From Daedaleopsis sinensis (taxonomy: Eukaryota; Basidiomycota; Agaricomycetes; Polyporales; Polyporaceae), in contig CM066309.1 of assembly GCA_033807695.1 (NCBI GenBank), positions 3,224,001-3,288,000 on the forward strand: a stretch of 64,000 nucleotides of DNA, in the 5' to 3' direction. The position numbers and the translations under genes are program-made. Every line of letters begins with the position of its first letter. Position 1 is the first letter of the stretch. Shown here one piece after another: positions 22,613-34,240 of this stretch. The notes below the pieces were generated by a model. That model searched no databases. It saw only the letters and a program-made list of their open reading frames with translations, and was not told where the DNA came from.

Positions 22613-22622
22613 GCGATTTGTA
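22613..22622. repeat. Right target-site duplication (10 bases)
   Basis: GCGATTTGTA in the same orientation as at 525-534. Removing the element together with one copy gives a simple unbroken junction. Confidence 0.75.
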
Positions 22623-24076
22623 CTATCTTCCAGCGGATTCCTGGCTGGAGCTTGAAGCTGAGCTCGAGGTGAGTGACCATGGTCAGGATCCAGAATTCGG
22701 GTCTTTCTGAAATGAGAAAGCTCACGCATGTTGCATGATATTACTTTTCAGACTGGCAGTGGCGAACCTCTGCTGAGTCGGTGGCAAACCATGCCATACA
22801 TAAAGGAAGTAACTGCTGCTCAAAATTACAACATCCGTCCGGTAGAAGACTACTTGAAGCTTGGTGACGCTTGAACCAACTTTATGTTCCGCCTGACACG
22901 CTTGAACGTGCGTCCTCTGCACTTCTCTACCTACGACAGACTGTTAGGTACTTAGATGTATCATGTTAGGTTGCTGTTGCCCTAGCCATCAACAAGGCCA
23001 CATTTTATGTGAATCACGACATCCAGCCATCGAGCCTTGCCGAAAATGGCGCACCGCTCACAGAGAATGGCAGAGTCTCCGCCAACATCGTCTTCGACAT
23101 GGAGAAAGTTTTGCATTCTCCCAGTCACACACAACATCAGTCTATGGGAGGTCGACATCGGTAATTCCCAGGTTCTCTGACGGGTCTGAGCGTCTGACCC
23201 GCTCGGCGCTTGTAAGACATCCGAGTGCGGAGGCCTGCCAGGGCCTGCCCTGCTCGAATTGAACACGTACTGTAGAAAACAATGGTGGTTTATGCTGTAA
23301 AAGATGTCAGAGAGTACATCTGTGAAGGAATAGGATGACTCACAGACCGTGCATGCATGGTAGGCTCAGAGCAGTCGGCGGCACTGACTTCCGACAATGC
23401 TTGAATTTTACCGCAGCCTCTATGGTCATTGAGGCCACAAAAATTTGCATGTATGTTCGCGTTGCTGGTCCTCGTGTTCCTGTAAAGTTTGGTACCTGTA
23501 GGATGAGTGAGTGAGGAGAAATAGCAAGACGGCCCAAATGTCTGACGGTGTCCAAAACGATGTCTGAAAAAGGGCGCTCTGATCAGTCTGATGGCATCTG
23601 AAATCGATCTGAACGTATCTGAAAGGTCTGGGTCAGACCGTTTCAGAAATTCGGGAAATTACTGATGGACGGAGAACGTTCTCCTACAACTCTTGCCGTC
23701 ATGGTCGCTGCAAGCTCGTTCTCCATCGTCACGGGACTGACTGTTATCGGCGCTGCGGGGCCTCCACTTCTCATCTTTACTATGTCGATCCACCTCTATC
23801 GCGGCCTCTAGATCTCAAAACTCACTCACTGTAACTCACTAGTGAATGTTCATCGGGAAGACAACTTGACATGGCTGGTCTCTAACAGCCAGCATTGCCC
23901 ACCCAATGAAGAGACCGCCGGTGTTCTCCAAGACGACTTAGCAATTCTGGACTCTCTATCCCTTCATTCGTCCATGGAATGCTTGCATTCGTTGACACTT
24001 GAAGGACACGAAAAGTTATAAATACTCATGGTTTCTGAAGGACACCTCAACTCAAACTTGACTGGCAGTGCTCCCC
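22623..24076. other. Right flank of the transposon and chitinase upstream region
   Basis: About 1.45 kb without a convincing gene. The first 100 bases may belong, on the minus strand, to a host exon broken by the element. At 23560-23650 short TCTGA/TCTGAAA units recur about every 12-15 bases. The rest is AT-richer and leads into the chitinase promoter. Confidence 0.35.
24017..24024 (+). promoter_or_regulatory. TATA box of the chitinase gene
   Basis: TATAAATA lies 53-60 bases before the ATG at 24077, a usual distance for a fungal gene with a short leader. Confidence 0.6.
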
Positions 24077-25557
24077 ATGGCTCCATCACTTGAACACGCT
24101 ATGTGCTTTATTGCCCTTCTAACCTTCTGTAGTCTTGCCCCGCTCGTCGTCCTCGCAAGAGACATTAATGGCTACCAAGCTGCCGTCTGGTACGCCGCCT
24201 GGCATAAGCAACATGTCAACTTGCAAAGCATCAACTGGACGTTGTACACCACCGTTTCATACGCTTTCCTGTACGATTATCCTTTGCCCTACAACTAAGC
24301 CACCCGTTAACATGTTGCATGCCATAGTACGACTGACGAACAGCACATGGTGACCTTGACGCAGGACGACCCGAACGGAGATATTCTGCGCGAGCTGGTC
24401 ACTGTTGCGCACCAGCACGTACGTAAAGCACCTTTGTCTCCACCGTTCAATCTAACTTCGTATTTTTTCTCACCGCAGGACACCACGGTTATGATGACCA
24501 TCGGCGGCTGGACGGGCTCCAAGTGGTTCTCCCAGATCGTCAGGTCAAACGACACACGCCAGAGATTCATCACCGAAGCCCTCACCCTCGCCACCGAGTT
24601 CCAAGTTGACGGGATAGAGTTCGAGTACGTACCAGCTCTCCTTCATGTGCAGCACAACACACGCTCATCGGCCCGTCCTCCCCTGCCAGCTGGGAGTATC
24701 CCAATAAGCAGGGTATTGGCTGCAACATCTTCGACCAAGACGACAGTGCGAACTTCCTCCTCCTCCTCCAGGAGCTCCGCGAGACGCTCTCCGCCCCTAC
24801 TACCGGCGGCCCCACCCTCGCCCTCTCCGCCGCAGTCTCCGACACGCCCTTCCTCGACGCGAACGGCGCGCCCCTCACAAACGTCTCCGGCTTCGCCGCC
24901 GCGCTCGACTACATCTCGATCATGAACTACGACGTCTGGACCGTCGCCGACGGCGTGCTCGGGCCCAACGCGCCCCTCGACGACGCGTGCGCCCCCGCGC
25001 AGCACCGCCACGGTTCCGCCACCTCCGCCGTGCGCGCGTGGACCGCGGCCGGCTTCCCCGCGGGCAAGATCATGCTCGGGGTGCCCGCGTACGGCCGCAG
25101 CGCGCGCGTGCAGCCGAGCGAGGCGTACGCCCCAGGGGGTGATGGCCACACGCTCTCCGTGTTCCCCAAGCTCGGGGAGGACGCGGCGGTGCAGGGGGAC
25201 GTGTGGGACGTGCTCGGGGGCGCGGACTCGTGCGGGGTGCCGTGGACGTACTCGGGCATCTGGCAGTTCCGGAACCTCATCTCCGCGGACCTGAGCCCGG
25301 GCGCGCCGGCGACGCTCAACGGCACGCGCGAGGGCGTGGAGCTTACGCGGGACGAGTGCAGCCAGACACCGCGCGCGTACAACGCGACGAGCGGGGTGAT
25401 GTGGTCGTATGACGACTTGACGTCCGTGCGGGCGAAGGGGGACTTCATCAAGTCCCAGGGGCTGCGCGGGTCGGCGTTGTGGGAGCTCGCGGCGGACGAC
25501 GAGGCGTTGAATCTGTCGAAGATGTTGGCGTTGACGCTGAACGCGACCGAGTCGTGA
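24077..25557 (+). CDS. Secreted GH18 chitinase, 432 residues
   Basis: Glycoside hydrolase family 18 enzyme expected to cleave chitin outside the cell. Four exons (24077-24270, 24328-24418, 24479-24624, 24690-25557) join in frame. The N-terminus has a signal peptide (CFIALLTFCSLAPLVVLA, cleavage likely before RDINGYQ). The barrel strands follow: YAAW, then TVSYAFL, TVMMTIGGWTGSKWFS (substrate-binding SxGG strand, here TIGG), and DGIEFDWEYPNKQGIGCN, which holds the catalytic motif with the acid Glu intact. Later come YISIMNYDVW and KIMLGVPAYGRS, and VMWSYDD near the end. The usual DxxDxDxE motif has Glu in place of its second Asp (DGIEFDWE). No chitin-binding module or membrane anchor was seen. 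Start chosen at ATG 24077 because the signal peptide follows directly and a TATA box precedes it. Confidence 0.9.
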
Positions 25558-25884
25558 ATGTTGTGAGTGTTGAGATCTATGAGGAGATGACTCGTGTGTA
25601 ATACCTACTTATGAAGGGGACATTGCGCCCAAATATACAATGGATACTGACTTATCACCTTCAAGCACGGCAAGGGCTTCCGAAGTCCCCGCTGGCCTCT
25701 GGCTACAATTATCGCGGTTCCGTCGATCATGATACTAGGACTGCACACGGGAATGAGATTAAGGAGGATGAATGTATTCAATCTACAATGTCTGCAATAA
25801 GTTACTCGTAACGATCTCGACAGCGACACCAGCATCTCCTATCACCATGATAAGTTACAAACATAAATACTCGTCTTCAACATT
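25558..25884. other. Convergent spacer between chitinase and cysteine-rich gene
   Basis: About 330 bases shared by the 3' ends of two convergent genes. It is AT-rich after 25600 and short frames only are present. It probably holds both polyadenylation regions. Confidence 0.4.
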
Positions 25885-26714
25885 TTACTGGCCGCGGAGC
25901 TTGCGGGCAGCGTCGTCGTTCGGCGTCGGGTTGCCGAAGCCGCAGCCGCCGTCGCGCTCCTGGGCGATGATGGCCCCAGCGCACTTGCCGCTCTTGAATC
26001 CACAGCAGCCGGACGCGCACTCGCCGTCGTTGGCGCAGGGACCGGTGATGAACTGCGTGCCGGCGGGCTTGCCGGAGCCACCGGTCGCAGGCGCAGCGGG
26101 CGCCGCCGGGGCAGCGGGGGCAGCAGGAGCGGGGGCAGCAGTAGCAGGGGCTTCGCCACGAAGCTTGCGGGCGGCGTCGTCGTTGGGCGTCGGGTTACCG
26201 AAGCCACAGCCGCCGTCGCGCTCCTGGGCAATGATCGCACCGGCGCACTTGCCGCTCTTGAATCCACAGCAGCCGGACGCGCACTCGCCGTCGTTGGCGC
26301 AGGGGCCGGTGATGAACTGCGTGCCGGGGGGCTTGCCAGAGCCGCCAGCCGCGGGGGAAGCGGCGGGCGCGGCCGGGGCAGCAGGAGCGGGGGAAGCGGC
26401 GGCGGGGGCCTGGCCACGGAGTACGCGGGCGGCGTCGTCGTTCGGCGTCGGGTTGCCGAAACCGCAACCACCGTCGCGCTCTTGGGCAATGATCGCACCA
26501 GCGCACTTGCCACTCTTGAAGCCGCAGCATCCCGACGCACAGTCGGCATCAGACCCGCATGGGCCAGTGATGAACTGGGTGCCAGCCGGGGCACGGGGGA
26601 CGTAGGTCGCAGCAGCGACTAGAGAGGACGATATCAGAAGGCTATCAAAGATCTGGAGAGGTTCAAAGACGTACTGTTGAGGAGAGCAAAAGCGATGACA
26701 GCGGACACCTTCAT
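25885..26714 (-). CDS. Secreted cysteine-rich protein with three BAS2-like repeats
   Basis: Two exons on the minus strand (26714-26675 and 26618-25885) give 257 residues. The first exon codes for the signal peptide (MKVSAVIAFALLN), with GTACGT and CTCTAG at the intron ends. The mature protein has three copies of a unit of about 50 residues beginning GTQFITGPC, with ECASGCCGFKSGKCAGAIIA and ERDGGCGFGNPTPNDDAA; each has six or seven Cys. The units are joined by Ala/Pro linkers of about 25-35 residues. The unit resembles fungal biotrophy-associated secreted protein 2 (BAS2) and relatives, which are usually single-domain. That assignment is from memory of the motif. Function in a presumed saprotroph is unknown; a secreted wall- or host-interaction role is possible. 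Repeats 2 and 3 are more alike than repeat 1, pointing to internal duplication. Confidence 0.75.
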
Positions 26715-29700
26715 GTTTGTAAATTAAAGAGAGTGGGTGGTCTGTAAGAAGATCATGGGTGAGTGACCAGATGTCGGGATGATGGACAGCATCACATACG
26801 TTAGGAGATGAAAGTCGTAAGAACAAGTCAAGAAAGAGAGAGTGGCAGACAAAGAGACGATACACAACCTGTGTGCAAAAGGGAGGCGGACCGGGAGAGA
26901 AGAGGAATGCTGTTGGAGGTTGCAATCGCTGGGGCTATATACTGCAGGGGTTCTTCGGCCACATGACTGGACCCGTCTCTTGGAAACCCATGGACCATTG
27001 CCAAAGGGTCTCGCATCACCGGAGCGGTGCTAATTAGCAACGAGGCAGTTAAGATGCGCGCAAGGAGCCTGAAAAGATGTGATCGAATCGGGATAAGAAT
27101 GCCGAAGTCTCCTTGTGCCCGTTTTGATGGATGCTTTCTATTGCCGCGCAACGTTAACGACAAGGGTCTTTGCGATCCTGCACAAAAGGTACGTCAGGGT
27201 ATGTCGTACTTCCACCACTAGAGGTGTGTTAATGTGATTGTCGACTATGTGGGCGGATGCAGGTCGGATGCTGTTAAAACGATATGCAATCAGGGGAGTC
27301 CAAATCTTCGTCCTGAGATGGCCCAGGAGTCAAACGGTTTTCGAGATGGAGGCCTGCAAGATAGCAACGCTTGACCAACGCCTCCACATGTCTGTCGCCG
27401 GAGATTCCCGCCCACTGATTGTGCCTCGTTCGCCTGCTCCCTGAAAAGATTCAACTCTTCTCAAGTACTTCAGCCGTCTCTTCTTTCTCGACAAAGAGAA
27501 CAGATCTTCTTCGCAAGCTGCTCCTCATCCGATCGTAAACGTACATTAGATTGTCGTAACCTGCACGCCACGGGAACAATCAATCAATACTTTTGACCAT
27601 CCTTTCTCGGCCTTGAGAGTTATTCGGACTTCCTATGTATAAGACAGCTTTTGATGCGCTGACTCCACCGAAATGGATCGCTTAGCCCAAAGGCTCAGCC
27701 ATGCGTTTTGAGATTTGATTACAAGGGCTTCGCGGCCACTGTGAGCCACTGCCTGTCGTCCATGCGCCACCTGTGCGTTGCCTTCTCTCTCAGCCAACCT
27801 CGTGACACATAGTAAGTACGCTCGGAGGGCCCGCCCGGGGGGAGATCGCCATCACATCGCGTCTGACCTCAACCAAGCGCAGAGCAACGCGCAGCTTACA
27901 GCGGCTCAGGAGGGTCTTCATGCACATGCATCATGCTTGGCATTACGACCAGACCGCCTCGGAGGTGATGGTATGATGGCATGGTGCCACCCAAGTCCTA
28001 AAATACCATGTGCGCACCGCCACATGAGCTATGAACGTTTGAATGTTGCCAATGCCAGTAGCGTCCACTCCGCCGAAATCCGCTGAGCTGTTGTGAGAAA
28101 GGTTAGAGCTGTCATGGAACGGTGAACGTTGAAAGTCGAACCCCCAGCCTCTAGTTAGCTAGACGACATCTTCTGTCAGGGCTGCCTAGTGGTTGTCAGT
28201 GTTAGCCGTCATTGCCCGTGTCGGAGCGCCGGATGTGTCGCACAGGACAGGTTATTTGAACGAATCTGCAAGAGGCTGGACAGGACAGATGCAGATGTTA
28301 CCGCCCCCGCATCGTTTACTTGGCATACTGCTTGGGTCCCAACCCTGCGCACAAGGGGCGGTCGATAGCCAAGCAATCCACAACATTCGGCCTTCGAGCG
28401 GCGAGCATGAATCATCGACCTAGCTCCGCCCACCCGAGTGTGCTTCGGCGATCGCGATCGCACCCATTTGTTAGCTCTTCGAGACCAATCGTAGGTTGTA
28501 GAGCCTGAGAGCCATCCGCCGCAACTGCATAGAGCACTGAGCACTATCAACGTAAAACGTCACCCTCGTCGGAGTCGGTGCCCTCGTTCTCCCGTGCCGC
28601 CCAACGGCGCCTGAACTTCCTGACGACCTGCTCGGGGAACGAGGGCTCAACGCCAGTCCCTGCCAGGGCAAGTCGCCGCGGGGGCCCGTCACGGTCATCG
28701 CCGTAACCGTGCGCGTTCGAATCGAACGGGCGGTACAGGTCGCGGTCGCAGAGCAGGAGCCACTCCAGCCTCAACCAATCGAGTTATACCAGCTCCCATG
28801 CATTAAGTACTTTATAGGCATGCAATGAGACTTGAGTCCATAGCGCATGGGTACATACTAACCCACGGGTCTGTCACGAGCTGACTCGCGGACCATCGAC
28901 GTTCACGACAACGTTTCGTATCCGGATTCCGAGTTACGCTCACGCCGCACAGTCCTTTGACAGTGGGGGGTGAGCAGCAACGGTTGCAGTGATGCAAGCA
29001 ACATGATCGGCAGATCTGAGTCCGCGCAGTGCATGGGCTGCGCTGCGCTAGCAAGATCCAAACGACACGCTGCCCTCGCGATCGGAGCTATAGCACGGCG
29101 CAGCAGCCGAGAAGCAATTATACACAGCCTAAGTGTCGAGAGATAGAACGCACTGGTATATGAATATCCACCTCTTCATCTCTGGTGGCTACATATCCTG
29201 GTATGGATAGCGCGGAGTACCTGTGAGCATATGCATCAGAGATTCGCCGAGCTCGCCGTGAATCCGGCGGACGCACTTGGATGCGAAGCACAAGTTGATT
29301 CCATATGCATGACCGACCACGCGCAGGTCCACATCGGTGGTCTACGCCGTCCGGCTTCGAGCAACCTCGGGCCCACGCGACGAGGCTGCCTGTGGCTAAC
29401 CGTGGGAACGCGTGGTTGGAGGTTGGTCGCACGACTCGCACATGCGTATGCCCATCTCCCGCAAGTCTTGATGACGTCGTGGCGCGCGGAAGTCGACCGA
29501 GACGGCTCAGAGACCGTCAGACACGTCGAACAGGAGTGTTGACGACCAGGGCCGAATACGACACCTTGATGACTTTGTAATTGTGTACCGTTCGCCCGTA
29601 CACTTACAGCTCCGTAGACCAATCGCAGTAGACCCGCGCAGGCCAGTGCTGTCTCAGGATGTACCACGAGCGTCGAAAGATCGGTTCGACTGCATTGCAC

Positions 29701-30630
29701 TGTTGGGAGAGGATAATTAGGCAAGGCATAAACATAAAACGGAACCGCAGGCTCCAGCGTGAGTTTGAATTGCTTACTCGGGCTTTGAACTTCTTCCCAG
29801 ATGCAGGGCGCCGTTAAGAATTGTTGAACGTTGAACGAACACTTGCCCTTCGCATACGGATCCGATCGAGCATGCTCTTCGAACGTCTTCGTGAAGCCAC
29901 CGAAGATGATCTATCCCATGGGATCGAACTATTGATGTACACAAAAATGACAGATGGAAGTTTGGTAGGTGGCCTGTGGGCTCATCTGCCATACTCGGGC
30001 CTACTCATCCTCGTTGCTAGCTTCTGGCGGCGTTGACAATGATATCTGCACGGCCGCCGGGTCTTCGAGCTTCGACCTTGGGATGCTCATGAATCGGCGC
30101 GATGAACACGAAGGCACGAGCATCTTGAGCGGCCAGCTCCTCTGATCATGCTGCGCGGCGTCCGCGTGCCAGCTCTTCTTTGGAGATCTTTTTCGGTGAT
30201 CCCGGGCTCTTCTGTGGGTAGGCAGAGTGCCGTGTAAGGTCATCGGCTATGTCTGCACGGCGATGAAGGTACGAAACGACGTACCTCTAGTCATAGGGGA
30301 ACCTGTTAGCTGGTAGTCCAGGAGGTATCCCTATTGCCTCATCCTATTGAGGTCAGCATGTCGGCGCTAGAAAATCCTAGCAGACGGACGAAGGATGATT
30401 TCCGACAATTAAATAAGCGCATACACCCAATATATGCGGGCATAGTTTGCTCAAGTAGAGAAAACTGGGTTTCTTCCTCATGAGTCACACACCTAGCCAC
30501 GAAAGGGACGCGCATGTTGGGGTGCTACCTTGTAAGACCCGTATAGTTAGATGTCTTCAAGTTGACGAGAAACAGACAGGATAATGGAGAGTACAAGTTG
30601 TTGTACACTCGCAGACCTCGCAAATAGACC
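26715..30630. other. Gene-poor 3.9-kb stretch
   Basis: No gene can be supported here. The first 250 bases form the promoter of the cysteine-rich gene, with a TATATA-like motif near 26935. On the minus strand 28547-28774 encodes 75 residues (WLLLCDRDLYRPFDSNAHGY) with a protein-like composition and an acidic end (NEGTDSDEGDVLR), but no start context or relatives could be recognised. On the minus strand 30001-30243 encodes 80 residues ending PPEASNEDE, possibly a degenerate exon. Everything else is short frames in mixed-composition DNA. Confidence 0.35.
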
Positions 30631-31993
30631 TCACGAGAGGTATCTGCCCCATGCGGACTTCCACGCTGCCTTCGCGCCCGTCTCTATGACATCCTACACG
30701 GGCGGTTAGTGGATCCGTCAACAGGGTGGAATGTGAAGCAAAAGGAAAAGGAGAGACGTACTCCATGGCAGGGGATGAGGCGGTCAAAATCCCATGCATA
30801 TACCGTCTGTGCTTCGCGGCGCATAGCTCTGTACAAACACAGGTGAGTCGGTACGGAGATCACGCGGATTACAACCCGCGTACGGGCAGGGGCAAGAGGG
30901 CAACTCACGCCTTGTCGACCTCCTTTGCCCACAAGAACCAGCGCATCTGCCACCCGGTCGGGTGCATCGCGGCGAACAGGAAAGTCTTGGGCGACTCTTT
31001 GGACTTGGAGAACTGCCGCGCGAGGTGAGAGAGTGTAAGTGCGGGAGAGGGAACTAGGGGTGTATAGCGCACCTGCTCTGTGGGCGGGTTGTTGAAGAGG
31101 AGATCCGCGGCGATTACGGTCTTGGACGCTTTATGGAGGTATGCGGTGTCTTTGTTCGCGTTGCCGGAGAAGAAGCTGTCATTTCATTCAGTGAAAGTGC
31201 TCCAGCTACGACTGCTGGAGTGAATGGCGGTACCATGCCTCGATCTGTAGCGCAGTGTGAGGACCTTAGGTACGGAGAGTCAAACCTGGAACACGTACCT
31301 CATCCTCAAAGCCATGTTTCGCGTCAGGACTCGCCGCGCTGTAGACTGATATGCGTGCAATTCTGAGTATCGGAAGGCAGATTAGAGGACTGTGTCTGCG
31401 TACCGCCGTCGAGCTGTAGACCTGCCAACTCCACTTTCTTCTCGAGACCGTCCGGGCCGATCAACTTCGCGCTTGGGTACGCGTCTTTGAACTGTTCTAG
31501 AAGGTGCGTTGACTTGGAGTTCAAACGCTCACCACAAAAGCAAAGTGTACTCACTGAGGAACAGATTGTGATAGCTGTTACCAGCGACAATATACCTGCA
31601 GACGCACGTTCTCGACCCCAACTCATGCGCGAGATGTACAGGAATGCTTGCCTAACGCCGCCTAAATCATCGAGCTTCTGCTTGGTGTCCGCGGTGAGGG
31701 GCGTGGACGCGAGGATCCACACGCCTCCTGCGTCCAGTTTAATGGCGGTAGAGCGACCGCCAATTGCGACTGGGATGGGACGACGAATACTGAAGGGCCT
31801 GGCAGGCCACCATACGATGCGCCGTCAACCCAACACCGAACACCGAACATGCTGAATGTATAGCCATACCTCGAGAACGTCCAGACATTCGGGGTCACCT
31901 GCAGAGACGGACTGCAATCAGTGCCAATGTCCGAGTTGTACTAGCCTAGCCAGTATATCTCACCTCTCTGATGACGAGATCCGAGTCTGACAT
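30631..31993 (-). CDS. DUF4336 protein, metallo-beta-lactamase-like, 244 residues
   Basis: Eleven exons on the minus strand (31993-31964, 31898-31870, 31798-31652, 31595-31555, 31496-31404, 31345-31299, 31244-31234, 31175-31073, 31012-30909, 30828-30762, 30693-30631) join in frame to 244 residues. The product has the DUF4336 pattern: a start MSDSDLVIREVTPNVWTFSR, then IGGRSTAIKLDAGGVWILAS, TPLTADTKQKLDDLGGVRYI, FKDAYPSAKLIGP, HKASKTVIAADLLFN and FDRLIPCHGDVIE. DUF4336 proteins resemble metallo-beta-lactamases; their substrate is not established. The third intron uses a GC donor (GCAAGC), and exon 7 is only 11 bases. Both are needed to restore the conserved sequence. No signal peptide. Confidence 0.85.
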
Positions 31994-32308
31994 AGCGGTG
32001 TTTTGGGTATATTGTAGGCGGTAGATATGCAGGGAGATGGGAGAGTCTAGAGAGGGCTCATCGCCAGCGTTGGTGATGAGCCCATCTTATATCCACTGGC
32101 TCGTGTTCGTGACATGACATATGCATGGAAGGCTGTCGACCGACGGCAACAGCGGTGGGGCTCAAGCTCACTCAGCCTGACTCAGCGATTGTCTTCGCCA
32201 ACCCATTTGGCGCCGTCTTCCTCATCATCGCCCGACGCCAACCTCCTTGCCGACTTTGGCTTACACGCTCTCATCAACCCCGGCCCCTCACTAGCCGATT
32301 GTTCTACC
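31994..32308. promoter_or_regulatory. Shared divergent promoter, DUF4336 and SRP19
   Basis: The 315 bases between two divergent start codons must hold both core promoters. A pyrimidine-rich run leads to the SRP19 start. No clear TATA box was seen. Confidence 0.45.
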
Positions 32309-33391
32309 ATGTCGCGCCGTGCAGCAATCGTAGAAGAGTTCGACGACGAAACCGATCTTCCTCTCCCATCTAAGCCGCTCCCAAACACTGGCGTACGAGG
32401 CGCTATCCTCGAGGAGCTCGACATGACCGACTCTGAGGGCGACGACGACGACGACGACGACGCCCCAAGCCTTCTCAGTCAGCCTACCGCCGGGCCCGCC
32501 TCGCCCTCGCTCCCCCAGTTCCGCCCAGGGACAGACAGCGACGCTCACGGGACGAAGACTGTGAAAGACATCACCCCGTACAAGAAGTACGTCTCTTCCT
32601 CCTGCCCGCTCCCGCGTCGGTCGCGCGCTATGCTCACCGTTCACGTTCTGGCTCCGGTGCTACAGGTGGACGTGCATCTATCCGATCTATATCGACGCGA
32701 AGCGGCCCTGCGGCCGCGGCGAGCGGCGGATAGCGCGGGCCAAAGGCGTGTGGTGGCCGCTCAGCAAGGATATCGCGGACGCGACGAACCGGCTTGGGCT
32801 GGGTACGCTGCACGAAGTCAGTAAGGCGCACCCCCGCGATTGGGAGAACCCCGGCCGGGTGCGCGTGCAGTGGAAGAAGGACGGCAGGCTCGTCAACCCT
32901 GCTATTAAGACCAGTACGTCTTCCCCTGCCCCGTACTCCTTCTTGCACGCATACACCGTGGCTCATCGACGCGGTGTGCAGAGAAGCAACTCCTTGAGAT
33001 GATATCCTTTCAAATCCAGCTGCTCAAGCCAGATAGCGTCCCCAAGCCGCCATACGACGCGGACCAGCCCGCAACCGCCGTCGCAACGGACACCCCTGCG
33101 CCGCCGACGCCCGTGAAGGGTAAGCAGCCCGCCAAGGCTGGATCGAAGGCGACGTCAGTCTCAAACACAACCATCTCCCCGCCCGAGACGAAGCGACGGG
33201 CTCAGAAGGTCCCCGCCCCGCCTCAGCCGTGGCCCGCGCTGACCAGCCGGGTATCGCCATACTCGCCCGCGCTGCCCTCGGGCGTCCTGATCGAGACCGT
33301 CAAGGCGGGGATGAGCGCGCAAGAGGCAAATCCCCCGATTGCCGGTGGGGGAGGGAAAGGGAAGCGGAAGGTCGTGCGGGTGCGGGGCTAG
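32309..33391 (+). CDS. SEC65: SRP19/Sec65 subunit of the signal recognition particle
   Basis: Three exons (32309-32586, 32666-32913, 32982-33391) give 311 residues. The SRP19 fold starts at WTCIYPIYIDAKRPCGRGER, with the family's conserved YP..ID and RR-rich loop, followed by GVWWPLSKDIADATNRLGL and RDWENPGRVRVQWKKDGRLV. SRP19 binds SRP RNA helices 6 and 8 and helps load SRP54, so the protein acts in targeting secreted proteins to the endoplasmic reticulum. The N-terminus is an acidic leader of about 90 residues (EELDMTDSEGDDDDDDD). The C-terminus is Pro-rich and basic, ending KGKRKVVRVRG, typical of fungal Sec65. Confidence 0.92.
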
Positions 33392-34240
33392 GTGCGGGAG
33401 GTTTTATATGGATCGCGTGCGTATGTACGTTACGAAATCTTTCAATATATGTATCCCTTGACATTTCATAGCTCTTCCGAGTGCACTGCTCGAACTGGTG
33501 CGATTCCCTCTGCGTAGATGAAGTAACAGTGGTAAATGATCCCACCTTGAATACTCTGGCTCATCATGCATCAAGGGCAATGGTGGCTCATTCCAGCTAT
33601 ATGTGACAAGCTGGGATGGCCGCTAGGGGGCTCGGGCTTATCTCAAAGTGAGGTCGATCTCTTCTCATTGATTTATCGGCACTCATCGTCCAAAGTCTGA
33701 AATCAGTGTCTTGCCGCATCATTGAACAACCACGGGAATGCATATAGCGTATGCATACACCAGATAACCGCAAGCTGTCGTTGCCGCACCCCGCAGACGG
33801 TTCTCAATCGGCACCTAAGTATCGGCGCACTGCAAGATCGAAGACAAGATCGAGCTCGCTAGGCAATTCAGGAATCAAATATTAATGCGTTCTTGCTTGC
33901 AGTACTAACCACAGAACACCTCACGCCGTGAATCTCTGTGCAGTGCGTTCAACTCTTGGCCGGGTTCAAACTCTGCAGAAGTCACTCCTGCAGAGTGCCA
34001 CTGTATTAATGGTATGTAACTCAACTAAGGAAGACATTCTCTAGATTTATTCAGGCTCACTATGTGCTCTTAATATACGTTGGTGTAAGCCTATAGTTAC
34101 TATAGTACTACTCGTGTACTAGCTTGCTCAGCCTATGTAGTAGCTTTGCGACGCGCGAGAGGTTGTGAAGTTGTGGCAAGTTCCCAATCTGGGCCAATTG
34201 GGGGATTCCGGAGGTTGCCGTCTGTCCACGTGGCTATGTG
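33392..34240. other. Spacer between SRP19 and the first Sin3 copy
   Basis: About 850 bases of mostly AT-rich DNA without a coding pattern. Near 34115-34135 a short stretch (TACTAGCTTGCTCAGCCTA) resembles 46579-46600, just upstream of the second Sin3 copy, so the duplicated block may begin slightly before 34240. Confidence 0.4.

Noticed and set aside
24271..24326. In-frame TAA (24297) in the chitinase suggesting a pseudogene
   Set aside because: A 56-base intron with GTACGA donor and CATAG acceptor removes the stop and restores the expected family sequence in frame.
25772..26605. A 277-codon plus-strand frame with three repeats
   Set aside because: It mirrors the three repeats of the minus-strand cysteine-rich gene, has no signal peptide, and the minus-strand product has conserved cysteines and a signal peptide.
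28547..28774. A 75-codon minus-strand frame as a gene
   Set aside because: The composition is protein-like, but no start context, splice partner or known family could be recognised; it is mentioned only in the gene-poor region entry.
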